Assembly (NCBI RefSeq): GCF_003058225.1 | Contig: NZ_QBUG01000001.1 | Span: 1,178,001-1,242,000 of the forward strand | Length of the DNA: 64,000 nt | Reading direction: 5' to 3' | Source of the DNA: Promicromonospora sp. AC04 | GTDB lineage: Bacteria; Actinomycetota; Actinomycetes; Actinomycetales; Cellulomonadaceae | In this document: positions 8,996 to 17,224 of the stretch, one piece after another | Numbering within the stretch: position 1 is the stretch's first letter | How the letters are laid out: every line of letters begins with the position of its first letter | Position numbers and translations under genes: made by a program | The notes under the pieces: generated by a model | Seen by the model: only the letters and a program-made list of their open reading frames with translations | Database searches by the model: none | Told to the model about the DNA's origin: nothing

Positions 8996-8998
8996 TCC
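8980..8998 (-). repeat. CCGGATC palindrome, copy a
   Basis: GGATCAGC-TCT-GCTGATCC, preceded by CC, is one of seven copies of a 19-bp hyphenated palindrome. The minus-strand loop is AGA, the only copy without a GNA loop. It lies past the hairpin at 9049-9077. Confidence 0.7.
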
Positions 8999-9048
8999 TT
9001 CTGCGCGGCCCGGGTAGCTTTGCTTCGTAAGCCCTTTGGGAGCGAAGA

Positions 9049-9077
9049 GGCCCCGCCAGGCGCACGCCGGCGGGGCC
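9049..9077. terminator. Strong GC hairpin between 8995 and the gene ending at 9114
   Basis: GGCCCCGCC (9049-9057) and GGCGGGGCC (9069-9077) form a 9-bp stem flanked by GAAGA and TTC. It ends the minus-strand gene 9114-9632 and, if that gene is real, the convergent frame 8762-8995. Confidence 0.6.
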
Positions 9078-9113
9078 TTCCAGAAGGTGACAGCAGATCG
9101 GGACCAGCGACGC

Positions 9114-9632
9114 TCAGGCCGCGTCCGCGTCCCCGCGGCCATCCTCCCAGCCGATCAGGAAGCCACGAGCCTGGCCGGTCTTCATCATGTCCTGCAGGTG
9201 CGCCATGAACATCGCTCGCTGCGCCGCCCGACGGTCAGCCACGAGGTCGTAGTCACGCAGCACCGACATGTCGATGATCCACCCGTCCTCACGCGCGACG
9301 GCCTGGGCGAGCTGGGATCCGGCCGGCACCATCAGGCCGGTGAAGTCGTGGTCAAACTCGACGGCCACCTCGAGGCGCTGCTCCGGTTCGTCGACATAGA
9401 GCGTGTCAGTGGAGACCTGCCGGCCGTCCGCGTCGAACGCGGCGAGCACGTCCCGGTCGGCCCGGGTGAAGTTGTCGACGTAGACGGCTGCGACACCTGC
9501 GTCCAGAAGATAGGTCGTGAGCTCGAGACGCTCACGCACGCGGGCGCGAGCCTCATGGCACCACAGGATGCGCCTGGCTTCGTCGAAGCCCCGGAACTCG
9601 TCGCAGTCATGTGCCTCTGGGGGGTGAAGCAT
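9114..9632 (-). CDS. Hypothetical protein, 172 aa
   Basis: An acidic, probably cytosolic protein without a recognisable family. It starts behind a good GAAGGAG. It has alternating helical and strand segments (ELTTYLLDAGVAAVYVDNF, LEVAVEFDHDFTGLMVPAG) and a Met-rich helical C-terminus. It lies between the membrane protein of the 9.8-14.1 kb island and a terminator, so it may be monocistronic. No function is assigned. Confidence 0.6.
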   Translation of the reverse strand: MLHPPEAHDCDEFRGFDEARRILWCHEARARVRERLELTTYLLDAGVAAVYVDNFTRADRDVLAAFDADGRQVSTDTLYVDEPEQRLEVAVEFDHDFTGLMVPAGSQLAQAVAREDGWIIDMSVLRDYDLVADRRAAQRAMFMAHLQDMMKTGQARGFLIGWEDGRGDADAA

Positions 9633-9792
9633 CGGTGCACTCCTTCACATACGCGGCCAAGGAGCCCGTGATGCGGCGGTCCTGGGTGTCGGCATCACCG
9701 GGTGAATACTGCGATCATGCCTCATGGCTGGAATTATTTCCACCCGTGTACATGTGACCGGCGGTGGCCCTGCTGCGCTGGAGGCAGCGGCT

Positions 9793-10890
9793 TCACACGG
9801 TCGCCGGCTGCCACCACTGGTCGCGCGAGCCGCAGGCACGCCGGATCTCGTACAGGTCCTTGATCGAGGCCATCAGGGCCTCGTTCCTCATCCCGCTGAT
9901 CAGGTGCATCAGCAGGCGTGTCACGCGCCCGGGCGAATCCGGCACCGCGTCCTCGCCCAGCAGGTGCAGGAGAAGCCCAGCGGTGAGCTTCGGGTCATCG
10001 GTGTAGCGGTCACGGACGACATCCAAGGCGTGGTCGGAGTCGCGCCGCACGAGGCCCAGGGCGTCGTGGGTCTCCACGACGAGGCGGATCAGCCGTTCGC
10101 GCCGGCTGAACCCCTGCCTGGGGAGCACGACGTCCGGGTGCAGCGTCACCGCCGCGCGCCACAGGGGCTCGATGACGTCGGTCGCTGTGTGGATGGTCAG
10201 CGCCTGCTGTCCCTCGACCACGATCTTGCGCAGGCCGCCGATGGCGAGTCCCGTCAGCAGCAGGACCAGCGTGACGAGGTAGACCTGACCCCTGAGCACG
10301 GACGTCGGCGCGCTGCCCCCGGCCAGGGCATAGAGCCCCAGCCCGACATAGACGACGGTGCCCACCGCGGCGATGCCGATCATCACCAACGACAGTCGTG
10401 CGACAACGGGCTGCCCAGGCTTGACCAGAGCGGACCAGCATCCGACGCCGACCACGAGGGCCGTGACGATCATGGTGGCTTCGTACAGACCGTAGTACGC
10501 AATGCCGGCAGGAGAACCGGCAGCCTCGGCGTGGGTGTAAAGGGTGCCGTCGCTGTGCGTGGGTACGAACCACACGAGCACAGCCGCTGCCGCTCCGACC
10601 ACTGCGGTCGCGATCCAGATCCGGCGCGCTGCATGACGGGTGACGGACGTTCGCCGAAAGGTGAGCATCAGCAGGATGGAGGCCGTCTGCGTGACGAGGA
10701 AGGTGAGGCGCTTGAGCAGATCGATCGCCGGCAGCCCTTGGACGGGCGCGAGCTCGCGCAGGACTGCCGCGATGAGCATCGTGATGACGGCATAGCGCAA
10801 CAGCCTGGATCGGTCACCGCGTCCCTTGTGGACGAACGTGATCACGACGACGATCGCGGCGGCGACACCGACGATGAGGATCGAGAGCAT
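9793..10890 (-). CDS. Multi-pass membrane protein, MAB_1171c/DUF6545-like
   Basis: A 365-residue protein with about seven hydrophobic segments in the first 240 residues (for example ILIVGVAAAIVVVITFV, ATMIVTALVVGVGCWSAL, VYLVTLVLLLTGLAIGGL) and a soluble C-terminal domain of about 120 residues. The layout matches the actinobacterial MAB_1171c putative transporter family, usually annotated beside an XRE regulator and a peptidase. Here the EspR-like gene (11042-11440) and an HExxH protein (11708-12220) lie upstream on the same strand. I infer a membrane component of a signalling or sensing unit. AGGAGG precedes the ATG. Confidence 0.7.
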   Translation of the reverse strand: MLSILIVGVAAAIVVVITFVHKGRGDRSRLLRYAVITMLIAAVLRELAPVQGLPAIDLLKRLTFLVTQTASILLMLTFRRTSVTRHAARRIWIATAVVGAAAAVLVWFVPTHSDGTLYTHAEAAGSPAGIAYYGLYEATMIVTALVVGVGCWSALVKPGQPVVARLSLVMIGIAAVGTVVYVGLGLYALAGGSAPTSVLRGQVYLVTLVLLLTGLAIGGLRKIVVEGQQALTIHTATDVIEPLWRAAVTLHPDVVLPRQGFSRRERLIRLVVETHDALGLVRRDSDHALDVVRDRYTDDPKLTAGLLLHLLGEDAVPDSPGRVTRLLMHLISGMRNEALMASIKDLYEIRRACGSRDQWWQPATV

Positions 10891-11041
10891 GGCTGGCCTC
10901 CTGCTTCTACGCAGATGAAGTCGAGCACGGCAGAACGTTCACGACGACACACCTCGGCAGCTCTGCGCTACCCGCTGGCAGCGCACGCCGGGGAAGCACC
11001 GAGCACAGCCTTGAGTCGGCTGGAATTGATCAAGCGCACCG

Positions 11042-11440
11042 TCAGTGGCGCGGGTCGGGCTGAGGGTCATCGAGCTGCTCACTCTTGCGGGCGAACTCGA
11101 TGATGGCCTCGATGCTGGACAGAGCGTCCGGGCTCAGACCGTGGACCCGTAGCGCGATGGTGCGCTCCTGCGGCGTCAGCTCTCGTTCGACGTCTTGGCT
11201 CGGTGCGATGTCGTCGTCGAAGTAGGACATCTTGACGCCGAAGGCGTCGGCGAGGGCACGCAGGTGCTGCAGCCGGGGGTTTTGCGCCTCGCCCTTCCTC
11301 AGCTGCTGCAGATAACTGAGCGACATCGTCGAGATGCCACGCTGTTCCATCCTGTCGATGATTTCCTGCATGGTGACCGGACGGCCACGAGGCCCGGCGG
11401 TCTGGGCAAAGAGATCCTCGAGTCGCTGCGCAATGCTCAC
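11042..11440 (-). CDS. EspR-like XRE-family transcriptional regulator
   Basis: A 132-residue protein starting at GTG 11440. The N-terminal helix-turn-helix (TMQEIIDRMEQRGISTMSL, YLQQLRKGE, LRALADAFGVKMSYF) is followed by a helical C-terminal half (ALRVHGLSPDALSSIEAIIE). This order and the C-terminal motif closely follow mycobacterial EspR, a dimeric nucleoid-associated regulator. An inverted repeat TGGAA-N4-TTCCA at 11515-11528, 75 bases upstream, is a candidate autoregulatory operator. It sits between the peptidase gene and the membrane protein gene, so co-regulation is likely. Confidence 0.8.
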   Translation of the reverse strand: MSIAQRLEDLFAQTAGPRGRPVTMQEIIDRMEQRGISTMSLSYLQQLRKGEAQNPRLQHLRALADAFGVKMSYFDDDIAPSQDVERELTPQERTIALRVHGLSPDALSSIEAIIEFARKSEQLDDPQPDPRH

Positions 11441-11514
11441 AGGCCCGGCCCCTCTCGCAATCGGCGATACGGCTCGTCGACGGCTCTACGGACGCCGCGA
11501 CATGCCCACCCTAG

Positions 11515-11528
11515 TGGAAAACCTTCCA
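11515..11528. promoter_or_regulatory. TGGAA-N4-TTCCA dyad upstream of the XRE gene
   Basis: TGGAA (11515-11519) and TTCCA (11524-11528) form a perfect 5-bp dyad within AGTGGAAAACCTTCCAGT, followed by AT-richer GGTAATACTACT. It is the best operator candidate in the 267-base gap and could bind the EspR-like product. Confidence 0.4.
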
Positions 11529-11707
11529 GTGCGGTAATACTACTGTCGTCGGGTCGCGTTGGCGGGCCTCGATCCGGGGCCGCGCCGGTCGGCCGTCGCT
11601 ACGCCGACGCCTGCGCCCGGGGCGGCTGGGGGCCGGCACACACATCGGCGCACAACAACACGGGCGGGGGTGGGGCGAGCATGGCGGAAAGGCCGAACGG
11701 GCGACGA

Positions 11708-12220
11708 TCAGACGTGCTCGGCGCCACCGTCACCCGCGAAGAAGTCGAGCAGGTCGGACGCGTGATGCTTGCGGAGCATGGTGTCCATCAGGCGCATCCC
11801 GGTCGTCTCGGCACGTTGCTCGACCGGGCTGTCGAAGGTCGTTCGTGCGTGGGTCGCGTCCAAGCTCGTCCGGACGTCGCCGTGCAGGAGATGCGCGTAC
11901 TCGTGCAGGACCGTCTGCATCTGGTTGAGCGGCGAGGCGCCGCCGTCGTAGTAGATGTGCGCGGTGGTCCCGACGACGACGGTCAGGCCGCTGATCTCGG
12001 GATGGCGCATCTTCGAGGGGATGTGCTCGACCACGATCTTGAGGCCACACATAGCGCCGATGGCCACCCCGAGCGTCTCGATCGTGGGGGCCTGTGGCCA
12101 GTCGATGCTCGCGAGCGGATCCTGAGCCGGGCCATGACGGGACGCATCGGCCAAGGCCGTGTTCCTGATACGCAGACGATCTCGCAGCGGCCGGACGACA
12201 AAGGAAGTCATGGCAGGCAT
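11708..12220 (-). CDS. HExxH metallopeptidase, ImmA/IrrE-like
   Basis: A 170-residue protein from the ATG at 12220 (GAGGAC upstream; a second ATG at 12211 is possible). The signature VLHEYAHLLHGD is a zinc-binding HExxH, with a downstream glutamate candidate in the SPVEQRAE helix, as in ImmA/IrrE peptidases that cleave partner XRE repressors or antitoxins. An EspR-like XRE protein is the next gene downstream, the classic partner context. It diverges from the reductase gene at 12327 across a 106-base promoter region. The target is inferred. Confidence 0.7.
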   Translation of the reverse strand: MPAMTSFVVRPLRDRLRIRNTALADASRHGPAQDPLASIDWPQAPTIETLGVAIGAMCGLKIVVEHIPSKMRHPEISGLTVVVGTTAHIYYDGGASPLNQMQTVLHEYAHLLHGDVRTSLDATHARTTFDSPVEQRAETTGMRLMDTMLRKHHASDLLDFFAGDGGAEHV

Positions 12221-12326
12221 CTGTAGTCCTCTGGGGAGAGTTGTACGGACACCGCCTGTCGTTGGCAAACGCAGGGGTACGAGTCCTGGTATTGCGAAGG
12301 GCAATCAGGTTAGTCGATAGGACGGG

Positions 12327-13034
12327 GTGGCACAAGTGGTTGAGGTTGCGAAGAAGGCGCTCGTGATTGGTGCGACGCGAGGGATCGGGGCCGCGACAGC
12401 CCGGGGTCTGCTCACGGCCGGATACCGGACTGCGGGTACGCACCGGTCTGGGGGATCAGTTCCCGCGGGAGTGGTCGGGATCGAGATGGATGTGCGTGAC
12501 GCCGGGTCGATCTCCTCAGGAGTGAAGCAGGCTGTGGCGTCCTTGGGCGGCCTCGACATGCTTGTCGTCGCCGCGGGCATCACCCGCGACAAGCTGCTGC
12601 TTCGAATGAGCGAGGAGGACCTGAGCGAGGTGATGCAGGTCAACGCGATCGGACCCATGCTGGCCTGCAAGGCGGCCCTGGGGACCATGGTGCGTCAGCG
12701 CAGCGGATCGATCGTGCTGGTCTCGTCGATGTCCGTGAAGTACGGCGTCATCGGGCAGTGCAACTACACCGCTTCGAAGGGTGCGCTGGAGGCTTTTGCC
12801 CGTTCTATGGCGAGGGAATACGCGGATCGAAACATTCGAGTGAATGTCGTCGCGCCCGGCGCGACGGACACTGACATGATGGCGAATGTCTCGACGGAGG
12901 CCCGCACCGCGATGCTGGCGGGAATCCCGTTGAAGCGCCTGGGAACCGCTGAGGAGATGGCATCGGCGATCATCCACACTGCTGAGAACACGTACATGTC
13001 CGGAGCCACGATTCCGGTCGCAGGAGGAATCTGA
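12327..13034 (+). CDS. Short-chain dehydrogenase/reductase (FabG-like)
   Basis: A 235-residue SDR with the GATRGIGAA nucleotide-binding loop near residue 16, catalytic Ser in VLVSSMS and the YTASK Tyr/Lys pair, and a PGATDTDM loop. It is FabG-like by sequence and so probably an NAD(P)H-dependent ketoreductase, but the substrate is unknown. The start is GTG 12327, with a second GTG at 12336 possible. It is followed after three bases by the PAS/GAF-like gene, which means one operon, and it diverges from the peptidase gene. Being set in a regulatory island, it may make or modify a small signal rather than serve fatty-acid synthesis. Confidence 0.85.
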   Translation: MAQVVEVAKKALVIGATRGIGAATARGLLTAGYRTAGTHRSGGSVPAGVVGIEMDVRDAGSISSGVKQAVASLGGLDMLVVAAGITRDKLLLRMSEEDLSEVMQVNAIGPMLACKAALGTMVRQRSGSIVLVSSMSVKYGVIGQCNYTASKGALEAFARSMAREYADRNIRVNVVAPGATDTDMMANVSTEARTAMLAGIPLKRLGTAEEMASAIIHTAENTYMSGATIPVAGGI

Positions 13035-13037
13035 AAG

Positions 13038-14129
13038 ATGCCGGTCCAGCTGGATGTCGGGTCGTGGGGGTTGTTTTGTGGTCAAGGTGGAAGGCAACTC
13101 GTCCTGGTCGACGACGAGCCCTGTGGACCGGTCTCGGCACGGAAGATCACACGTCCGATCCCGCGCAGACTGCTGCTGGACCAGAACCGGGTCACTCAGG
13201 CCTACCAGCAGGGCAGCACTAGGACGGAGACAGTCACCCACGCGGATGCGGAGTGGACCGTCGCCCTGCTGCCCGTGGTCTCCCCACGGTCCGCGACGGT
13301 CATCGGTGTGCTGGCTGCCGTCACGGAGGCGGACCGGGCGCTGCCCGAGCCACCACTGATCGGGTGCTGGGAGTGGGAGATCGAGCGCCACAGCAACGGT
13401 CAACCGACATCGCACCGACGCACCTACTGGGACCGCAACCTCTTCCGCATCTACGACGTCGACCCTGGTATCGCTCAGCAGCGCCAGGACCAGGGGTACT
13501 GGGAAGCCGGCGAGTGGGCGAACGGCCTCATCGACCAGGCCGACCAGATGCGGTTGAGTGCATCGATCCGCGACAGCGTCCAGGACGGCCTGAACGGCAT
13601 CACGGGCACACTGCGTTGCCTGACCTACAGCGTCGTCACCGGCTACGGCTCGACGTCACAAGGCCGGCGTCACCTGCGCCTGGTCGGCCAGGTCGTGCCG
13701 GTCGGACCCGACGACGACAAGATCGTCTTGCAGGGCCTCAGCTACGACGCGCCGCCGACGTTCCAGGACCTGGCCCTGGAGCAGGACGCGGCTCGTGTCG
13801 ACGACGTCCTTCGCGGGGTGATGCAGCTTGCCGGAGACCCGATCGCGGTGGTCGATGCCTCGACGCTCGACGTGCTGATGACCTCCCAGTCGTGGCGCCG
13901 TGCCGGGTTCGGCCACGTTGGTGGGCTCGGTGACTTCGCCGACAGTTCCCCGGGCGAGCTGCGCGCCTTCATCGCAGCGGCTGCCGCGGCGAGCGAGACC
14001 GAGCAGCCCCGGACGATGGCAGCAAACCTTCGCCGGGTCGATGGTTCCGTTCAGCGTGTACGTATGACGGTCACGGGTGTACGGTCCGGCGTCCAGGGCC
14101 GTGACGTGGTGATCAAGCTCGACCTGTAG
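13038..14129 (+). CDS. PAS/GAF-like sensor protein
   Basis: A 363-residue soluble protein in an operon with the SDR gene; its AGGAGGA ribosome site lies inside the end of the SDR frame. Residues about 105-230 (LIGCWEWEIER, HRRTYWDRNLFRIYDVDP, LRLVGQVVPVG) look like a PAS fold. The C-terminal 120 residues (DPIAVVDASTLDVLMTSQSW) look like a second PAS. The first 100 residues resemble the GAF-like start of mycobacterial DUF5593 proteins. There is no HTH, kinase or cyclase domain, so its output must be protein-protein. It is a plausible receptor for whatever the SDR acts on. Confidence 0.55.
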   Translation: MPVQLDVGSWGLFCGQGGRQLVLVDDEPCGPVSARKITRPIPRRLLLDQNRVTQAYQQGSTRTETVTHADAEWTVALLPVVSPRSATVIGVLAAVTEADRALPEPPLIGCWEWEIERHSNGQPTSHRRTYWDRNLFRIYDVDPGIAQQRQDQGYWEAGEWANGLIDQADQMRLSASIRDSVQDGLNGITGTLRCLTYSVVTGYGSTSQGRRHLRLVGQVVPVGPDDDKIVLQGLSYDAPPTFQDLALEQDAARVDDVLRGVMQLAGDPIAVVDASTLDVLMTSQSWRRAGFGHVGGLGDFADSSPGELRAFIAAAAAASETEQPRTMAANLRRVDGSVQRVRMTVTGVRSGVQGRDVVIKLDL

Positions 14130-14140
14130 CGGTACGCCAA

Positions 14141-14155
14141 CCGCCCGAGGGGCGG
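14141..14155 (+). terminator. Short GC hairpin after the PAS/GAF-like gene
   Basis: CCGCCC and GGGCGG around a 3-nt loop lie 12 bases after the stop at 14129. There is no T-tract, but the position between convergent genes fits termination. Confidence 0.4.
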
Positions 14156-14238
14156 CAGCGCCCGCGGACCGCATGCCCGAGTCGGCACGCAGGGTCTGTC
14201 GGGTCGGGCAGGACGCGATCGTCACGCTCACGGGCATG

Positions 14239-14577
14239 TCAGGGCAGGAAGATCTCGCGACCGGTCAGCTCTGTGTGGACGATGCTGGTGGGGACGTGGG
14301 CGTCCAAGCAGTCCTCCTGCGCGAGGTTTTCGACGAGCGGATGATCCTCAAGGGCGGCGCGGGCCGCGTCGACCGTGGAGAACACGACCGCGGCGTCGGG
14401 ATGGTGCTGCCGGTCGATCAGCACGTAACCGAGGTCGGCGGCCTCACCGCGGCGCATGCGTATCAGGTCCAGCCGGAAGCGGACGTGGAGTTCGAGCGTC
14501 GCGACGTCGAGCCCGAGCTCCTCGGAGAGCCGCTCGGCGGCGGCGTCGGGCGCGTCTGCGGTGCTGTCGTCAGCCAT
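14239..14577 (-). CDS. Hypothetical protein, 112 aa
   Basis: It starts at ATG 14577 behind GGAAAGG and GGAG. The Asp/Ala-rich N-terminus is followed by a compact alpha/beta segment (LELHVRFRLDLIRMRRGEA, YVLIDRQHHPDAAVVFSTVD). I recognise no family. It is separated by 256 bases from the small Cys-rich gene upstream. That gap carries a possible minus-strand minus-10 (TATGAC within CCTATGACGTTG, about 14626-14636). Confidence 0.5.
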   Translation of the reverse strand: MADDSTADAPDAAAERLSEELGLDVATLELHVRFRLDLIRMRRGEAADLGYVLIDRQHHPDAAVVFSTVDAARAALEDHPLVENLAQEDCLDAHVPTSIVHTELTGREIFLP

Positions 14578-14818
14578 GGGTCTCCGCACCTTTCCGGGTC
14601 GATGGGCGTGGCGTAGTTGCAGAACAACGTCATAGGTCTGGTGTGGATCGCTTGTCCGTGGCCTGTCCGGAACGGGGTCCACGCGGTAGCGACGGCACGC
14701 GGGCCGGCGTCCTCTCCGCCGGTGCGAGTGTGGGCATTGCCCGGCCACGCGCCTGCCCGCGGAGGGAATGGGCCGGTGGCCGTTGCGATCAACCTCGGAC
14801 GTGGCGGTGCAGTACTGG

Positions 14819-14841
14819 CCACGTGGCACGTGTTCACGTGG
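14819..14841. repeat. CCACGTG inverted repeat
   Basis: CCACGTG (14819-14825) and CACGTGG (14835-14841) flank GCACGTGTT, with a third CACGTG-like core inside the spacer. It overlaps the stop of the small gene ending at 14834 and could be a terminator or a binding site. Confidence 0.4.
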
Positions 14842-15001
14842 CTTGTCCGCCCGAGGTAGGTGTCATGCCATGCAGGTACGTGTGATAGTCCGCGCAGTCC
14901 CACCCGTGCGCCAGGCACCAGCCGTCCTCGTCGCGGCGGCACGCCGGGTCCCCACAGGCACAGCAGGCCGTGGTCTCCGCGTGATCCTCGTCGGTCGCCA
15001 T
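14834..15001 (-). CDS. Small Cys-rich protein, 55 aa
   Basis: It encodes MATDEDHAETTACCACGDP followed by ACRRDEDGWCLAHGWDC and a short tail. The five or six cysteines and two or three histidines suggest a zinc-binding knuckle. The ATG overlaps the TGA of the upstream gene (TGATG at 15003-14999), which argues for translational coupling and supports this as a real gene despite its size. The function is unknown. Confidence 0.55.
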   Translation of the reverse strand: MATDEDHAETTACCACGDPACRRDEDGWCLAHGWDCADYHTYLHGMTPTSGGQAT

Positions 15002-15702
15002 CAGTGGTGCTCCTCGTGACTCGGATCCGCAAGGGGCCGCCGGCTCGTTCGCCGGGGGTTCAGAGCCAGGTGGCGTCTGAGGCTCTGCCCCGCGCCGGCA
15101 AGAGCATCGGTGATCTTCTCGGGGAACGTCACGTAGACGTAGTCGAGGGACGCGACCTTGTCGAACAGCAGCATGACGGCCTCGCGGTGCGGGATGCCGC
15201 GGCTCATGAGGTAGAACAGCTCGTCCTGCTCGAGGACCGGCTGCCCGCCGAGAGCGACGAGGCACGCGTCGGGATCCGACGCGAGCTGCATGGGCCGCTC
15301 GGCCACGACATATTCGTGCGGCCACAGATGCAGGTCTCCCGCCGGGGTAGCGATGATGGCCTGCTTCGGGTAGATCCTCACGCCGTTGGCCGTCAGCGCC
15401 CCGGAGTTGAGTTCGTGCGGGCGGGCTCGCCACATGCTCAGGTGTGGGACCCGGAACCGTGACCGCAGCTCGGTGAAGGGCTCCTCGACCACGAGGATCC
15501 AGGCCCCGCCGTCCGGGATCGACTTGCCCTCCTGTTCGGGGAAGTACATCGAGGGGTCGAATCCTGCGGCTGCGGCTTCGAACCAGCCGTCGTCAGATGC
15601 CTTGGCTCGACGGGTCTCGTCCCAGGCGAGCCACTCGGGGGTGACCTGCGTACGCCGGGCATCTGCGTACTTTTTCGGGGCATGCGTGCGCTGGTTCGCC
15701 AT
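15001..15702 (-). CDS. SufB/SufD C-terminal-like hypothetical protein
   Basis: A 233-residue protein behind a GGAGGG site. Near residues 175-195 it carries DELFYLMSRGIPHREAVMLL, which closely matches the conserved C-terminal motif of SufB/SufD iron-sulphur assembly proteins (FYLMSRGI..EEA..LL). The rest is much shorter than SufB or SufD, and I see no convincing beta-helix core or cysteine ligands, so a role in cluster assembly is doubtful. It may be a domesticated fragment. It is coupled to the small Cys-rich gene downstream, which is at least compatible with metal or cluster binding. Confidence 0.5.
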   Translation of the reverse strand: MANQRTHAPKKYADARRTQVTPEWLAWDETRRAKASDDGWFEAAAAGFDPSMYFPEQEGKSIPDGGAWILVVEEPFTELRSRFRVPHLSMWRARPHELNSGALTANGVRIYPKQAIIATPAGDLHLWPHEYVVAERPMQLASDPDACLVALGGQPVLEQDELFYLMSRGIPHREAVMLLFDKVASLDYVYVTFPEKITDALAGAGQSLRRHLALNPRRTSRRPLADPSHEEHH

Positions 15703-15899
15703 CGCTCATCCCTCCTGCCTCTGCTCGTAGGCCTCAGGCGCACCTGACGCCGACGCGTTTCTTGGGATCATGGGGGCTCTCGGGCCAGCCCGTGTAGGGA
15801 TGCTGGTCAGGCCGTCGTCACGGCGCGGACACCGCTCCGCTGGCGCAGACAGTGCCCGACCAGCAGCGACGAGAACGGCAGAGTCTGTCGCTGTGACCG

Positions 15900-16250
15900 T
15901 CACGGAGTGGTCGCCGACCCTGTCGCATCGCCGATCCCGAGCATGCTGACCACCTCACGTGCGGCCTCGACGGCCTCGGCACCAGTGCTGGTGTGGCGCA
16001 GTGCGAGGACGGCGACGGTAAGGCGTGCGTCTGCTGCCTGGGACGCGGCGATGAGAGGCAGCGGCTCGGAGTCGACGTCGCCGTTGGTGACGAGGTGGCT
16101 CCGGCGGAGCTGGAATCTGCCGAAGGAGCCCGCGCGTTCCCGGGCAGGGATCTTCGCGAAGCACGCCTTGCAGTGGACGGCGCGAGTCGTGCGCCCGCAT
16201 CCGCCCGCGCACGGCTTGAGCCGCTGGTCGCGACCGCTGACGCTGGTCAT
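15900..16250 (-). CDS. Small zinc-ribbon-like protein, 116 aa
   Basis: The N-terminus holds a cysteine cluster (PCAGGCGRTTRAVHCKACF, residues about 13-31) typical of a treble-clef or ribbon zinc site. An Ala-rich helical C-terminus follows. Its ATG overlaps the stop of the upstream gene by 4 bases (ATGA), so the two are co-translated. No specific function is assigned. Confidence 0.55.
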   Translation of the reverse strand: MTSVSGRDQRLKPCAGGCGRTTRAVHCKACFAKIPARERAGSFGRFQLRRSHLVTNGDVDSEPLPLIAASQAADARLTVAVLALRHTSTGAEAVEAAREVVSMLGIGDATGSATTP

Positions 16251-16510
16251 GACCTGCCCTGCGCGACGACGGCGTACAGGTGGACGGTGACGGGGTGGGC
16301 ACCCTCAGGTAGGTAGCCCACGTTCGGTCTGCGGTCGAGGTCACGGTGGCGCGAGTCGATGCAGAAGCAGGCCCAAGGGCCGGAGCGGACGTGCTCGGCG
16401 TCCAGCACGTCGCCGTCCTCCACGACGTGGACGTCCAGGGCCGGAACAGGGACGGTGGGTGTTTCGACGTCGCGGTCGTTCAGCAGGAGATCCTGCAACA
16501 GCTCGTTCAT
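16247..16510 (-). CDS. Hypothetical protein, 87 aa
   Basis: It starts MNELLQDLLLNDRDVETP at 16510 behind AGGAG. The product is acidic at first, then rich in aromatic residues and Cys/His (ACFCIDSRHRDLDRRP, VTVHLYAVVAQ). No family is recognised. It forms a two-gene unit with the zinc-ribbon gene downstream through a 4-base overlap. Confidence 0.5.
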   Translation of the reverse strand: MNELLQDLLLNDRDVETPTVPVPALDVHVVEDGDVLDAEHVRSGPWACFCIDSRHRDLDRRPNVGYLPEGAHPVTVHLYAVVAQGRS

Positions 16511-16651
16511 GGGTGCTCCTTGGGCGGGCCGGGGGGACAGCACGCCCCGGGGCGGGTTGAGGGTCGGTCGTGGGTACGGCCTGCCGGCCGGGGACGCGCT
16601 CGCAGGTGCCGTGCGTGGAACGCTCCGGGCGTCGTCGGCCGCGGGGCGGGA

Positions 16652-17224
16652 TCAGCCGAACTCGAAGCACCGGCCCAGCAGAGCCGCCTCTGACGATCCG
16701 GTGACGGTCACGTCGTAGCTGGAGTCGCCGGTGGTGCGGCCGGTGCCGGTGAACGCGAAGAGCTCGTCGGCCGCCCAGTCCTGGAGGTCGTCCTCGGCGA
16801 GGCTCTGCGGCGGTGCCGCGACCACAGCGGACAGCACGAACGTCTGGATCGTCTCGTCGGGGTAGAAGTTGTCGATCGTGAGGTCGACGGTGATGGTCCG
16901 CTCCGTGCTGATCGGATCGTCCTCAGGAGAGGCATCTCGGCCTGCATCAGTGCGGCGGTAGAGCGCATAGACGCCCTCGTGATGGTCGATCTGCAACCAG
17001 TACGTGTCGCCGTCGTACTCGACGTCGTGCAGCTGACGGTGTGAGCGCTCCAGCTCTGCAACGGTCGTGTGCATGCCGGCTGGGCGCTGGTCCTGGCCCA
17101 GGTTGAGCAGATGCTCGGCGACTGCCCGGGTAGATCCGCCGCGGGTGTTGGCCGTGTCGACCGCACGTTCGTAGTCCCCGCCCGTGACCGTCGTGACGAG
17201 CTCGACGGCGGTGCTGGAGGTCAT
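16652..17224 (-). CDS. Hypothetical protein, 190 aa
   Basis: It starts MTSSTAVELVTTVTGG at 17224, overlapping the upstream stop by 4 bases (ATGA). The N-terminal 65 residues are helical. The remainder is beta-rich (YDGDTYWLQIDHHEGVYALY, RTITVDLTIDNFY, SYDVTVTGSSE), giving a domain like those of ligand- or DNA-binding accessory proteins. I recognise no family. Confidence 0.5.
   Translation of the reverse strand: MTSSTAVELVTTVTGGDYERAVDTANTRGGSTRAVAEHLLNLGQDQRPAGMHTTVAELERSHRQLHDVEYDGDTYWLQIDHHEGVYALYRRTDAGRDASPEDDPISTERTITVDLTIDNFYPDETIQTFVLSAVVAAPPQSLAEDDLQDWAADELFAFTGTGRTTGDSSYDVTVTGSSEAALLGRCFEFG

Noticed and set aside
10100-10130. GGATCAGCCG...CCGGCTGA inverted repeat inside the membrane protein gene
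   Set aside because: It resembles the CCGGATC palindrome but has a different spacing and lies within a coding sequence, so it is probably codon-driven.
14625-14640. Another CATAGG box (ACGTCATAGGTCTGG) on the plus strand
   Set aside because: It resembles the TATGACATAGGC box but has no plus-strand gene downstream. A minus-10 for the minus-strand gene at 14577 is more likely.
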